Source: Nocardia cyriacigeorgica
GTDB taxonomy: Bacteria > Actinomycetota > Actinomycetes > Mycobacteriales > Mycobacteriaceae
NCBI RefSeq assembly: GCF_005863245.1
Contig: NZ_VBUT01000005.1
Coordinates: 186,001 to 250,000 of the forward strand
Reading direction: 5' to 3'
DNA length: 64,000 nt
Shown here piece by piece: positions 8,865-19,878 of this stretch; the stretch's first letter is position 1, and each line of letters begins with the position of its first letter. Both the position numbers and the translations under genes were made by a program. The notes below the pieces were generated by a model. That model saw only the letters and a program-made list of their open reading frames with translations. It was not told the DNA's origin and searched no databases.

Positions 8865-10124
8865 TTGCTGTTGTCACCGTCGCCGCGCGGGGCCGAGTTG
8901 GCCGAGCGGGTCAAGGAATTCATCGACAGCGAGATTTCGCCGGTCGAGGCCACCTATCACGCCGAGCTGGCCGAGGCACGCGCCGCCGGCACCGCATGGC
9001 AGTCGCTGCCGCGGATGAAGCAGTTGCAAGCCGACGCGCGTGCGGCCGGATTGTGGAATCTGTTTCTCCCGGCGGGGCACGGTGATGCCTACGCCGAGCG
9101 TTTCGGCACCGCTGGCGGCGCAGGCCTGACGAATGTCGACTACGCACCCATCGCCGAACTCACCGGCCGCTCGCTGATCGCGCCATATGTGTTCAATTGC
9201 AACGCGCCCGACACGGGCAACGCAGAGGTGCTGTTGCGGTACGGGAGCCCCGAACAACAGCGGCAATGGCTGGAACCGTTGCTGGAGGCGAAGATTCGCA
9301 GTGCGTTCCTGATGACGGAGCCCGGTGTGGCGTCCTCGGACGCCACCAATATGGAGGCGACGGCCGTCGTCGACGGTGACGAGATCGTGCTCAACGGCAC
9401 CAAATGGTGGTCCACCGGGATCGGTCACGCCGACTGCGAACTGCTCATCTTCATGGGGCTCACCGACCCGCAGGCGCATCGGCACCGGCGGCACTCGATG
9501 GTGATCGTGCCGCGCAGCGCGCCCGGCGTCGAAGTCGTCCGGATGCTTCCCACCATGGGCTGGTACGACGAACCGCACGGTCACGGCGAGATCCGCCTCA
9601 CCGATGTGCGCGTTCCGCTGTCGAATGTGATCGCCGGCCCCGGACGGGCCTTCGAGATCGCGCAGGGCAGGCTCGGACCTGGCCGCATCCACCACTGCAT
9701 GCGCCTGATCGGGCTCGCCGAGCACGCGTTGGAGCTGGCCTGCCGACGCGCCCTGTCCCGCACCGCTTTCGGCAAGCCACTGGCCAATCTGGGTGGCAAT
9801 CGCGAGCGCATCGCCGATGCGCGGATCGCCATCAATCAGGCCCGGTTGCTGGTATTGCACGCGGCTTGGCTGCTGGACACCGGGGATTTCGCCGCCTACG
9901 GCGCGGTCAGCGAGATCAAGGTGGCCGTGCCCAAGATGGCTCAGCACGTCATCGACATGGCCATGCAATTGCACGGTGGTGCGGCCCTGTCCGAGGACCT
10001 GCCGTTGGCGGCGGCCTGGACGCAAGCGCGCGCGATCAGGTTCGCCGACGGACCCGACGAAGTGCATCGCGGCGTCGTCGCCCGCCTCGAGCTCGGCAAA
10101 TACCAGGGGAAGGCGGACGCATGA
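8865..10124 (+). CDS. acyl-CoA dehydrogenase, ACAD10/11-like
   Basis: A 419-residue flavin-dependent acyl-CoA dehydrogenase. The central FAD/substrate segment (LMTEPGVASSDATN) and C-terminal helical domain (LGPGRIHHCMR, AMQLHGGAALSEDLPLA, then DGPDEVHRGVVARLELGKY) are of the ACAD10/11 and LvaC type rather than simple beta-oxidation FadE. The start is a TTG preceded by GAGGAG at 8854-8859. Its stop overlaps the ATG of a phosphotransferase by four bases (ATGA). That pair mirrors the fused kinase-dehydrogenase of eukaryotic ACAD10/11, which processes 4-hydroxyacyl-CoAs through a phosphorylated intermediate. Confidence 0.85.
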   Translation: MLLSPSPRGAELAERVKEFIDSEISPVEATYHAELAEARAAGTAWQSLPRMKQLQADARAAGLWNLFLPAGHGDAYAERFGTAGGAGLTNVDYAPIAELTGRSLIAPYVFNCNAPDTGNAEVLLRYGSPEQQRQWLEPLLEAKIRSAFLMTEPGVASSDATNMEATAVVDGDEIVLNGTKWWSTGIGHADCELLIFMGLTDPQAHRHRRHSMVIVPRSAPGVEVVRMLPTMGWYDEPHGHGEIRLTDVRVPLSNVIAGPGRAFEIAQGRLGPGRIHHCMRLIGLAEHALELACRRALSRTAFGKPLANLGGNRERIADARIAINQARLLVLHAAWLLDTGDFAAYGAVSEIKVAVPKMAQHVIDMAMQLHGGAALSEDLPLAAAWTQARAIRFADGPDEVHRGVVARLELGKYQGKADA

Positions 10125-11268
10125 GCGGCCGGACCGAACTCGACCCCGCACGTCAGGTCCGCGACGAGGATTCCTTCGATATCGACGCCGTCGCGCACTG
10201 GCTGCGCGACCATGCCGAGGACCCCACCGGCTTGGACGCGTGCCCGAGGTGCGCCAGTTCACCGGAGGCGTTTCCAACCTCACCTATCTGCTGCGCTATC
10301 CGGGGCGTGAGCTGATCCTGCGGCGTCCACCGGCGGGCAGCAAAGCCGAGAGCGCCCACGATATGCGTCGCGAGTATCGCGTGCAGCGGCTGCTCGCACC
10401 CGCCTACGACTATGTCCCGGCGATGGTGGCCTTCTGTGGCGATCCGGCGGTGATCGGCTCGGACTTCTATGTCATGCAGCGGCTGAACGGCCGCATCCTG
10501 CGCCGTGACCTTCCCGGGGATCTCGCGTTCACGCCGGAGCAGGCCCGCGAACTCAGCCGCACCTTCGTCGACCGGCTCGTCGACCTGCATCAGGTCGATA
10601 TCGCCGCCACCGGCCTGGACGAGTACAGCAGGGGGCCGGGCTATGTCGAACGCCAGGTCGCCGGCTGGTCCAAGCGCTATCGCGCGGCCCGCACGAAGAA
10701 CGTCGGATCGTTCGACACGATCATGACCTGGCTCGCGGACCATCAGCCCGCCGACCGAGACCTGTGCTTCATCCACAACGACTACCGGCTCGACAACCTC
10801 GTGCTCGACCCCGAGGATCCGCTGCACGTCGTGGGAGTGCTCGATTGGGAGATGGCCACCGTCGGTGATCCACTCATGGACCTCGGCTCCGCGCTGGCCT
10901 ACTGGCTGGAGGCGGGTGACAATCCGATATTCCGGAAGTTCCGTCGTCAGCCGAGCGATGTCGCGGGGATGATGACCCGCGCGGAGATCGTCGAGTACTA
11001 CGCCACCCTTACCGGTCAGGCGATCACGCCCGAGCAGTGGCGGTTCTACGAGGTCTTCGGCCTGTTCCGGCTCGCGGTCATCGCCCAGCAGGTGTATTAC
11101 CGCTACTTCCACGGCCAGACCACCAACCCCGCCTTCAAGCAGCTGCGCGCCGCGGTCATCGTGCTGGAGTGGCGCTGCACCGAACTGATCACCAGCGGGC
11201 CCTTCGCACGGTTACGCGCCCTGCCGGCGCCGCTGGCACGGCTGGTGGGAATCAGCAGGGGAAGGTAG
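10121..11268 (+). pseudogene. phosphotransferase (APH/LvaA-like kinase), frameshifted
   Basis: An aminoglycoside-phosphotransferase-fold kinase, cytoplasmic, of the kind paired with ACAD10/11-type dehydrogenases. The first 40 residues (MSGRTELDPARQVRDEDSF onward) start at the ATG overlapping the dehydrogenase stop. The body (PEVRQFTGG onward) is in another frame. Comparison with the expected GLDGVPEVRQF indicates one missing base, probably a G, around 10237-10240. The kinase body is intact: substrate-loop HNDYRLDN and metal-site LDWEMATVGDPLMDLG. Either the gene is broken, or this is a sequencing error, or translation restarts at the GTG at 10240, losing the N-terminal helix. Confidence 0.8.
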
Positions 11269-11335
11269 CGCGGATTCGAGGCACCACCGGGTCCATGTGG
11301 CGCGATCACCTGGTTGACGCCGAGCAACACCGCCA

Positions 11336-11360
11336 CTAATGTAAACGGCATAAACATTGT
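11336..11360. promoter_or_regulatory. candidate operator, ATGT-N11-ACAT
   Basis: ATGTAAAC begins at 11339 and ACAT lies at 11354-11357, with the same spacing and flanks as the site at 3160-3184. A TAATGT -10-like hexamer overlaps at 11337-11342. It sits about 105 bases upstream of the DJ-1/PfpI gene. Confidence 0.5.
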
Positions 11361-11464
11361 TGGTCGCAGTGTTCTACTGTTGTGGCCGCCGGTCCTATCG
11401 TGGACGGGGCGAGGTTGCCCAGGCCGAATCCGATATCCCTACCACCGAAAAGCGGGGCATAGCG

Positions 11465-12181
11465 ATGACGAAGGTGCTGTTCGTAATATCGGCCGCCGAC
11501 CGCTGGACGTTGAATGACGGCGAAGTGCACCCCTCGGGCTTCTGGGCCGAGGAAGTGGCGGTTCCGCACCGGATTTTCTCCGAAGCCGGATGGGACATCA
11601 CCATCGCCACGCCGGGCGGCAAGGCGCCGACATTGGACCGGCTCAGCCTGGGCATCGCGGGCGGGATGCCATGGAAACGCCGTGAGGTCGAGCGGTATCT
11701 CGACAGCATCAAGACTCAGCTGGACACGCCGGTCCCGCTCGATTCCGTCGATGCCGACACCTTCGACCTGGTGTTCTACCCGGGTGGGCACGGGCCGATG
11801 GAAGATCTCGCCTACGACGAAACGTCCGGCGCGCTGCTGGCGCACCGGCTGGCATCCGGCAAGAAGCTCGCCCTGCTGTGCCACGCCCCCGCGGCCGTTC
11901 TCGCCGCAACCACGCCCGACGGCACCTCTGCGTTCGCCGGCTATCGGATGACCGGATTGTCCAACCGCGAGGAACTCCTCAACCGGTTCGCCAAGAAAGC
12001 GCCCTGGCTGCTCGAGGACAAACTGAAGGAAATCGGCGTCGACTATTCCAAAGGCCGGATTCCGTTGCGGCCGTATGTGGTTGTCGACCGGAACTTGTAT
12101 ACCGGGCAGAATCCGCAATCGTCGGAAGAGCTGGCGCGCCGGCTCGTCAGCGAAATCGGCGCCGGACAGTCCTCTAACTGA
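11465..12181 (+). CDS. DJ-1/PfpI family protein
   Basis: A 238-residue class I glutamine-amidotransferase-fold protein of the DJ-1/PfpI/Hsp31 family. The nucleophile elbow LCHAPAAV carries the conserved cysteine, and FYPGGHGPMEDL is the typical preceding motif. Characterised relatives act as glyoxalases, deglycase-like enzymes or chaperones, detoxifying reactive carbonyls, which would fit a region rich in aldehyde and ketone enzymes. Cytoplasmic. The upstream dyad suggests co-regulation with the decarboxylase and oxidoreductase units. The exact reaction is unknown. Confidence 0.82.
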   Translation: MTKVLFVISAADRWTLNDGEVHPSGFWAEEVAVPHRIFSEAGWDITIATPGGKAPTLDRLSLGIAGGMPWKRREVERYLDSIKTQLDTPVPLDSVDADTFDLVFYPGGHGPMEDLAYDETSGALLAHRLASGKKLALLCHAPAAVLAATTPDGTSAFAGYRMTGLSNREELLNRFAKKAPWLLEDKLKEIGVDYSKGRIPLRPYVVVDRNLYTGQNPQSSEELARRLVSEIGAGQSSN

Positions 12182-12197
12182 ATCCCGCGCACTAGGT

Positions 12198-12268
12198 GAG
12201 AGCCGGCCGTCGCGCCCTCGCCTCGGGCCGGAGCTCTCGCCACACCATGCGGCAGCGGTCTGCCGCAT
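12198..12268 (+). terminator. two consecutive hairpins after the DJ-1 gene
   Basis: GAGAGCCGGCC (12198-12208) pairs with GGCCGGAGCTCTC (12226-12238) with one bulged base. ATGCGGCAG (12247-12255) then pairs with CTGCCGCAT (12260-12268) around a CGGT loop. No U-tract is seen, as usual in these genomes. Confidence 0.55.
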
Positions 12269-12373
12269 CCGGGGAGCAATCACGCCCCCGATGGCCCCGC
12301 TGGCCAGATGGCGGCGCGGCGGTGGTGGTGACCATCGACGATCTTGTTGCCCTCCCGTGTCATCGCGACCCCC

Positions 12374-12424
12374 GGTTGTGATCGGCGACAGGAAACGGTT
12401 TCGGTTGTGATGGGAGACGGTTTC
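12374..12424. repeat. two direct repeats upstream of the lipase gene
   Basis: GGTTGTGAT begins at 12374 and again at 12403. Each copy is followed by a GG.GAC element and a CGGTTTC end, and GAAACGGTTTC at 12392-12402 is a small palindrome. They lie 135-185 bases before the lipase start and may be regulator sites. The rest of 12425-12558 shows no coding signal. Confidence 0.35.
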
Positions 12425-12558
12425 GGCCGTTATGTTCTGTGCGGCCTACAGGACCGCGTGCGGTCGCGGCCTTCCCCCATCCATACGGCCGGGTGTGTTG
12501 TGACGTGAAAGATGTTGCGGCACACCATCGGCCATGCGGTGCTGCCCGAAGGAAAGTC

Positions 12559-13746
12559 TTGTCCAGATCTGCATTCCGACTACTGACCCTGGTGCTGAGC
12601 GTTGTGTGCCTCGGGTTGCTCTGTGCGCCCGCCGGTTCCGAGCCGCGATACCCCGATCCCGACCCGGACCCGTTCTACGCCGCACCTGCCGATCTCGCCG
12701 CACGCCACCCGGGGGACGTGGTGCGCATCCGTAAGATCGACACCGGGCTCTATCTCGGGACCGAAGGGTGGCAGGTGGCGTTCCGGTCCACCGATTCCAC
12801 CGGCGACCCGATCATGGGAATGACCACCGTGCTGATGCCGCTGGGTGTGCCGAACCCGCCGCTGGTGTCCTATCAGGCGCTGATCAATTCGCTTGGTACG
12901 CAGTGCAACCCGTCTCGTTCCCTGTTCAACGGTGAGTTGCAGGACGCGGTCGGTGCGATGTTGCCGATCGGGCGGGGGTGGGCGATTTCGCTGCCGGACT
13001 ATCTCGGACCCAATGTGGCCTACGGTGCGGCGCGGCTGAGCGGCATGGTGACCCTCGACAGCGTCCGGGCCGTGCGGAAGGTGGCCGAGCTGGGTCTGCA
13101 CGATTCGCCCGTGGCGATCGTCGGCTACTCCGGTGGCGGCATGGCGACGGCGTGGGCCGCCGCGCTACAGCCGAGCTATGCGCCCGAACTGGAACTCACC
13201 GCCGCGGTCGCCGGTGGGATCCCCGCCGATCTGGAGCAGATGGCGCTCGGCCTCGGCTTCGGCCCGCATCCGGGCTTCGGACTGGCCTTCGCCGCGGCCA
13301 TGGGGTTGGAGCGGGAGTACCCGCAGCGCCTGCCGATTTCCGATCAGCTCAACGACCACGGACGCTGGTTCCGCGAGTTCACCCATAACGCGTGCCGTCG
13401 CTTCCTGCTCTTCCACGGCGTGTTCCGCAGCGCAGAGGAAATGGCGGCGTCCAAGAGCCTGATGGACAGCCCCGAGGCGCGCGCCGTGCTGCACGAGAAC
13501 AGCCTCACCCACTTCGACGGTGTGCCCACCGCCCCGACCTATCTGTGGCACGGCCGCTACGACACGCTCACCCCGTACAGCGCCATTTCCGCTGTCGCAG
13601 ACCGCTACTGCCGCGCGGGCGCGCCGGTGAAACTCGCCACCTACGACATCGCCGAACACATGACCGCCGCCGTCGCCGGATTCGCCGAGGCCTGGAACTT
13701 CGTCGAAGCGCGCTTCCGCGGCGACCCGATGCCGAAGGGATGCTGA
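12559..13746 (+). CDS. secreted lipase, LIP family
   Basis: A 395-residue exported lipase/esterase of the secretory lipase (LIP) family, which includes fungal LIP proteins and nocardial or mycobacterial homologues. The N-terminus has the basic-hydrophobic pattern of a signal peptide (RSAFRLLTLVLSVVCLGLLCA, then APAGSEP). The nucleophile is in GYSGGG (about residue 195), with later DTLTPYS and EHMTA matching the Asp and His regions. The TTG at 12559 is chosen because GAAGGAAAG (12548-12556) precedes it. Two cysteines (QCNP, NACRR) could form a disulfide. The substrate is probably triglyceride or host lipid (inference). Confidence 0.83.
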   Translation: MSRSAFRLLTLVLSVVCLGLLCAPAGSEPRYPDPDPDPFYAAPADLAARHPGDVVRIRKIDTGLYLGTEGWQVAFRSTDSTGDPIMGMTTVLMPLGVPNPPLVSYQALINSLGTQCNPSRSLFNGELQDAVGAMLPIGRGWAISLPDYLGPNVAYGAARLSGMVTLDSVRAVRKVAELGLHDSPVAIVGYSGGGMATAWAAALQPSYAPELELTAAVAGGIPADLEQMALGLGFGPHPGFGLAFAAAMGLEREYPQRLPISDQLNDHGRWFREFTHNACRRFLLFHGVFRSAEEMAASKSLMDSPEARAVLHENSLTHFDGVPTAPTYLWHGRYDTLTPYSAISAVADRYCRAGAPVKLATYDIAEHMTAAVAGFAEAWNFVEARFRGDPMPKGC

Positions 13747-13750
13747 CCTG

Positions 13751-13788
13751 GGCCGGTGCCGCAGTGGATATCCGCACCGGCACCGGCC
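13751..13788. terminator. bidirectional terminator
   Basis: GGCCGGTGCC (13751-13760) and GGCACCGGCC (13779-13788) pair perfectly between the convergent lipase and CBS-protein genes. Confidence 0.7.
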
Positions 13789-13808
13789 ACGATGAGGTGC
13801 CGGTTGCG

Positions 13809-14876
13809 CTACTCGATCACCCGGTGGGTGCCGTCGCGCACGGTGCCGACGAATTCCTCCACCAGGTCCTCGAGCGCCACGATGCCGACCGTATTACCGC
13901 GATTGTCGACCACACGTCCGAGATGGCTGCTGGTACGGCGCAACCGGGCCAGCGCCTCGAAAAGCGGTGTGCCGGCCAGCACGGTCGGCAGCGGGCGGAT
14001 ATCGGTGCGGGGGATCGGGGTGCTCGGGCCCGCACTGTCGTCGGCGACCAGGTCGAGCACATCTTTGACGTGCAGGTAGCCGACCAGGGAGCCGTCGTCG
14101 GCGGACACCGGGTACCGGGAGAACCCGGTTTCGGCGACCGCGGACTCGATGTCACCGAGGGTGGTGCCGTTACCACGCAGCGGCACCGTCCGGGTGGTGT
14201 CCAGCCCCACCATGACGTCGCCGACGACCCGTTCGGAGGTGCCGAGCGCCTGGGTGAGCCTGCGGTGTTCCTCCTCGTCGAGCAACCCCTCCGAGCGGGA
14301 CTCGCCGATCATCTCGGCCAGCTCCACACTGGAGACTGTCGCGTCGAGTTCGTCCTTCGGCTCGATGCGCAGCATCCGCAGCGACAGGTTCGCCGCCAGG
14401 TTGTAGATGGCGATGAGCGGTCTGGCCAGGCGCAACCACAGCAGGTGGATCGGCACCAGCAGCAGCGCCGTGCGCTCGGGCCCGGCGAGGGCGATGTTCT
14501 TCGGGATCATCTCACCGAACAGGATGTGCAGCACCACCACGATGGCCAGTGCGATGGTGAACGCCACCGGATGCAGCAACTGATCGGGCAATCCGGCCAG
14601 ATGGAACGGGCCCTCCAGCAGATGCGCGACCGCGGGCTCACCGACCCGGCCCAGCAGGATCGAGCAGATCGTGATGCCCAGCTGGGCCGCCGCCAGCATC
14701 ATCGACAGGTTCTCACCCGCCCGGATGACGGTGGTGGCATTGCGTTTGCCCTGTGCGGCAAGGGCTTCCAGGCGGTCCCGGCGCGCCGAAATCAGCGCGA
14801 ACTCGGCGCCGACGAAGAAGGCGTTACCGGCCAGCAGCACGATGGTGAGCGCGACTCCGAACAGATCACCGCCCAT
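13809..14876 (-). CDS. CNNM/hemolysin-family membrane protein with CBS domains
   Basis: A 355-residue integral membrane protein of the CNNM/CorC (hemolysin C-like) family, corresponding to Rv1841c by context. The N-terminal DUF21 transmembrane domain (about residues 1-190, with GEMIPKN) is followed by paired CBS domains ([19 protein letters not shown] to [11 protein letters not shown]). Family members handle Mg2+ or other divalent cations or bind nucleotides. The ATG at 14876 overlaps the upstream paralogue by 11 bases, so the two are co-translated and probably form a heteromer. No C-terminal CorC_HlyC domain is visible, unlike the partner. Confidence 0.85.
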   Translation of the reverse strand: MGGDLFGVALTIVLLAGNAFFVGAEFALISARRDRLEALAAQGKRNATTVIRAGENLSMMLAAAQLGITICSILLGRVGEPAVAHLLEGPFHLAGLPDQLLHPVAFTIALAIVVVLHILFGEMIPKNIALAGPERTALLLVPIHLLWLRLARPLIAIYNLAANLSLRMLRIEPKDELDATVSSVELAEMIGESRSEGLLDEEEHRRLTQALGTSERVVGDVMVGLDTTRTVPLRGNGTTLGDIESAVAETGFSRYPVSADDGSLVGYLHVKDVLDLVADDSAGPSTPIPRTDIRPLPTVLAGTPLFEALARLRRTSSHLGRVVDNRGNTVGIVALEDLVEEFVGTVRDGTHRVIE

Positions 14877-16257
14877 GGTCGGCCTCCTGTCCGTCGAGCA
14901 CATCGGCGGTGACCGGGATCAGCCGCACCCGGTCCACCCGCCTGCCGTCCATCCGCTCCACCCGGGCCAGCCAGCCGCCCTGCCTGTCACCCGGATGACG
15001 TTGATGTGGTCGCGGATCAGGTAGCACCACGACGTCACCGGCCTCCGGGATCCGTCCCAGCCGGATGAGCACCAGCCCGCCGAGAGTTTCGTATTCCCCT
15101 TCGGGCGCTTCGTAACCGGTGGCGCGGGAGACCTCGTCGATGCGCAGCAGACCCGAGCAGTCCCAGCCGTCGGAGACCCTCCGCACGTCGCGTTCCTCTT
15201 CGTCGTGCTCGTCGCGCACGTCGCCGAGGATTTCCTCGATCACATCTTCCATGGTGACCAGCCCTGCGGTGCCGCCGTACTCGTCGACTACCAGCGCCAC
15301 CTGCATGCCGTCGGCGCGGATGCGTTCGAGCACCTCGTCACCGTCGAGGCTGGCCGGCACGATCGGCACCGGCCGGGCCAGCAGATGCAGGGCAAGTCCG
15401 CGCCGGGATTCGGCGGGGACGGTGAACGCCTGCTTGACGTGCACCACGCCGAGGGTGTTGTCGAGATCGCCATCGATCACGGGGAACCGGGAGAAACCGG
15501 TGCGGCCCGCGGCGGCGATGAGATCGGGAATCGTGTCGGACTTGTCGAGCGCCTCGATCTTCACCCGCGGCGTCATCAGTTCCTCGGCGCTGCGTTCGCC
15601 GAATTCCAGCGAGCGGTCCATCACCTGTGCGGTGCGCTGATCGAGGGCGCCGCGCTGGGCCGAGGTACGCACCAGCGAACCCAGTTCCTGCGGCGAACGC
15701 GCCGACCGCAACTCCTCGGCCGGTTCCACGCCGAGGCGGCGAACCACCCAGTTGGCGGTGCCGTTGAGGAAATGGATCAACCACTTGAACACCACCGAGA
15801 ACGCGACCATCGGGCCCGCGGTCATGCGGGCGGTGCCCATCGGGGCGGCGATGGCGATGTTCTTGGGCACCAGCTCGCCGTAGATCATCGACAGCGAGGT
15901 CGCCAGGATCAACGCCAGCGCCAGCGAGATGCCGCGGGCGGCACTGTCGGCGAGGCCGACGGCCGAGAACACCGGCGTCAGCAGCCGCGCCAGCACCGGT
16001 TCGGCGATATAGCCGGTGATCAGGGTGGTGATGGTGATACCGAGCTGGGCGCCGGACAGCTGGAACGACAGCGTGTGATGGGCTTTGCGGACCATGCGGG
16101 CCCGGACGTCACCGTCGCGGGCGTGCGCTTCGACGGTGCTGCGTTCGAGGGCGGTGAGGGAGAATTCCGCGGCGACGAACAGCGCGGTCCCCGCGGTCAG
16201 TGCGATGAAACCGATCAGGCTGAGCACGGTGAGCACGACGGACACGGTCAGCACCAC
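14866..16257 (-). CDS. CNNM/hemolysin-family membrane protein with CBS and CorC domains
   Basis: A 463-residue paralogue of the following gene, equivalent to Rv1842c. Its parts are the DUF21 membrane domain (residues 1-200, with YGELVPKN), two CBS domains ([15 protein letters not shown] to [15 protein letters not shown]) and a C-terminal CorC/HlyC domain (about 375-455). It probably forms an inner-membrane cation-handling complex with its partner. Transcription starts in the 190-base gap after the guaB1 terminator, so this pair has its own promoter. The start is one of two consecutive GTG codons. Confidence 0.86.
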   Translation of the reverse strand: MVLTVSVVLTVLSLIGFIALTAGTALFVAAEFSLTALERSTVEAHARDGDVRARMVRKAHHTLSFQLSGAQLGITITTLITGYIAEPVLARLLTPVFSAVGLADSAARGISLALALILATSLSMIYGELVPKNIAIAAPMGTARMTAGPMVAFSVVFKWLIHFLNGTANWVVRRLGVEPAEELRSARSPQELGSLVRTSAQRGALDQRTAQVMDRSLEFGERSAEELMTPRVKIEALDKSDTIPDLIAAAGRTGFSRFPVIDGDLDNTLGVVHVKQAFTVPAESRRGLALHLLARPVPIVPASLDGDEVLERIRADGMQVALVVDEYGGTAGLVTMEDVIEEILGDVRDEHDEEERDVRRVSDGWDCSGLLRIDEVSRATGYEAPEGEYETLGGLVLIRLGRIPEAGDVVVLPDPRPHQRHPGDRQGGWLARVERMDGRRVDRVRLIPVTADVLDGQEADHGR

Positions 16258-16445
16258 CCGGGCCTGTGCTGGGCGGGCACGGTCGTGCGTACTGCGGTGA
16301 GCTGGACGGCTGCGGGATGGAGGACGCCGGGTTGGTCACCCGGCTCGATAGAGGAGCCCTCCTGTGCGGCGTCCTCGGACGCGGGTGACAACTGGTTCCT
16401 TTCGCATGGGGAATGGGGGCCGGCGGTGCCGGCAACCCTTATGCT

Positions 16446-16476
16446 ACCGGCCCACGCGACGCTCGCGTGGGCCGGT
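16446..16476 (-). terminator. terminator downstream of guaB1
   Basis: ACCGGCCCACGCG (16446-16458) and its complement (16464-16476) form a 13-pair stem with a 5-base loop, starting 11 bases after the guaB1 stop codon. Confidence 0.8.
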
Positions 16477-16487
16477 CCGCGGTTGAT

Positions 16488-18017
<1,530 letters not shown>

Positions 18018-18109
18018 TCACGCCGGTGGTTGCGCCGTAGGCCTGGGTGCGCGATGGTCGACCCGGGCCCCGGATGTGCCCTGCCGCCGCCGAGGAAGGG
18101 ATCGCCGTC

Positions 18110-18532
18110 ATGTCGTTCACCGAGGACGAGCTCGCCTATCTGCGGTCGCAACCGCTGGCCCGGGTCGCCACCCTGGGCGAGGGTGGTCAGCCGGACGTGG
18201 TGCCGTTGGCGTTCGAATTCGACGGCGCCTACTTCTGGATCGGCGGCGTCGGCGCGTCGGTGCTGGACACCCGCAAGTTCCGCAATATCCGGGCTGGTCG
18301 GCGGAAGGTGGCGCTGGTGGTCGACGATGTGGTGTCGATGGAGCCGTTCGTCACCCGCGCGATCCGCGTCTACGGCGAGGCCGGCGACCCCGTCGAGCGG
18401 GTCGGCATGGTGGGCCCGGGCATCTTCGTCCCGATCACACCGACGGCGTCGTGGAGCTGGAACATGGCGGGCGAGCCGGCGGGGGAGACCTGGTATCCGG
18501 CGCGGAAGGCGGTACACAGCAGGCCCCGGTGA
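18110..18532 (+). CDS. PPOX-class flavin/F420-dependent oxidoreductase
   Basis: A 140-residue split-barrel protein of the pyridoxamine-5'-phosphate-oxidase superfamily. The opening LRSQPLARVATLGEGGQPDVVPLAFEFDG and the central TRKFRNIRAGRRKVALVVDD are typical of the actinobacterial PPOX group, many of which use F420. The ATG at 18110 follows GAGGAAGG at 18091-18098. It is divergent from guaB1 and convergent with the helicase gene, with only five bases between stop codons. The substrate is unknown. Confidence 0.8.
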   Translation: MSFTEDELAYLRSQPLARVATLGEGGQPDVVPLAFEFDGAYFWIGGVGASVLDTRKFRNIRAGRRKVALVVDDVVSMEPFVTRAIRVYGEAGDPVERVGMVGPGIFVPITPTASWSWNMAGEPAGETWYPARKAVHSRPR

Positions 18533-18537
18533 GCCGC

Positions 18538-19878
18538 TCAGTTTGCGCGGCGGTTGCGGCTCGGCCTGGAGCGCCCCGAATTTCCGGTGTGGCGCCGTGA
18601 TTTCCCGGGCGTGTCGCGGGGTTTGCCGGGGCGTGGGGGCGTAGACGACCTTGCCGGTACTTCTGCGGCGGGCGGCGGGACCGGGACGCCCGGCGGTGTG
18701 CGGGCGCCGGTGAGGCGGCGCAGGAGCCGATCGCCGGGCGCGACAGTGGCCTCGGCGGCCTCGATGCCGGCGCGGCGGGTGAGGGCGGCGAGCTCGGCGC
18801 GCTGGTCTTCGGTGACCAGGGTGACGACCGTCCCGGTGGCGCCGGCGCGGGCGGTGCGGCCGGCGCGGTGCACGTAGTCCTTCGGGTCGGCGGGCGGGTC
18901 GACGTGCACCACCAGCGAGATGTCGTCGACGTGGATACCGCGGGCGGCGACGTCGGTGGCTACCAGCACCGGCACCGTGCCGTCGGCGAACGCGGCGAGC
19001 ACGCGGTTGCGGTTGTTCTGGGATCTGCCGCCGTGCAGGGCCTGGGCGTCGACCCCGACCTCGCGCAGCCGCGCGGTGAGCTTGTCGGCGCCGTGCTGGG
19101 TGCGCACGAACAGCAGGGTGCGGCCCTGGCGGGCAGCGATTTCGGCGATGACCTCGCGTTTGTCGGCCTTGCGCAGATGCAGCAGGTGGTGGGTCGCGGC
19201 GGGGGCGGCCGCGTCGGCCTCGGGCAGCGGATCGGCGCGGTGGGTCACGGGATCGCGAAGGTAACGGCGCACCAGTTCGTCCACCGCGTCGTCGAGGGTG
19301 GCCGAGAACAATAGGTGCTGACCGCCCTCGGGCACCTGGTCGACCAGCGCCCGCACCTGCGGCAGGAAGCCGAGTTCGGCGAGGTGGTCGGCCTCATCGA
19401 TAGCGGTGATGCGCACCGCATCGAGTGAGAGCGCCTGCTGGGCGATCAGATCGGCGAGCCGCCCGGGCGTGCCGATGAGCAGGTCGACGCCGCGGGCCAG
19501 GCGTTCGGCCTGACGTTTGATGGGCAGCCCACCCACGGCGGTGCCGAGGCGAAGACCCAGCGCGAGAGCCGCCGGATCCAGCGCGGCCTCGATCTGCACG
19601 GCCAGCTCACGGGTCGGTGCGAGGACTAGTCCGCGCGGCCGCTTCGGCGCCGAGGGCGCACCGGCCAGGCGCACCAGCATGGGCAGACCGAAGGCGAGGG
19701 TCTTGCCGGACCCGGTGGGGGCCCGGCCGAGTACATCGCGCCCGGCGAGCACGTCCGGGATGGTCGCCGATTGGATCGGGAACGGCGCGCGGATACCTTC
19801 GCGGCCCAGCGCGTGCACGAGCACGACCGGCAGCCCGAGCGCGGCGAAGGTAGCCGGGGCGGTGGACGGTTCAGGCAC
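18538..19878 (-). CDS. DEAD-box RNA helicase
   Basis: A 446-residue ATP-dependent RNA helicase with the full motif set: Q-motif region FPIQ, Walker A APTGSGKT, PTRELA, DEAD, SAT, and the C-terminal ATDVAARGIHVDD and HRAGRTARAG. A 60-residue Pro/Arg-rich basic tail probably binds RNA. The GTG start overlaps the BlaR-like gene's stop by eight bases, so it lies third in a BlaI-BlaR-helicase operon, an unexpected companion for that signalling pair. It probably acts in RNA unwinding for decay or ribosome assembly. Confidence 0.9.
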   Translation of the reverse strand: MPEPSTAPATFAALGLPVVLVHALGREGIRAPFPIQSATIPDVLAGRDVLGRAPTGSGKTLAFGLPMLVRLAGAPSAPKRPRGLVLAPTRELAVQIEAALDPAALALGLRLGTAVGGLPIKRQAERLARGVDLLIGTPGRLADLIAQQALSLDAVRITAIDEADHLAELGFLPQVRALVDQVPEGGQHLLFSATLDDAVDELVRRYLRDPVTHRADPLPEADAAAPAATHHLLHLRKADKREVIAEIAARQGRTLLFVRTQHGADKLTARLREVGVDAQALHGGRSQNNRNRVLAAFADGTVPVLVATDVAARGIHVDDISLVVHVDPPADPKDYVHRAGRTARAGATGTVVTLVTEDQRAELAALTRRAGIEAAEATVAPGDRLLRRLTGARTPPGVPVPPPAAEVPARSSTPPRPGKPRDTPGKSRRHTGNSGRSRPSRNRRAN

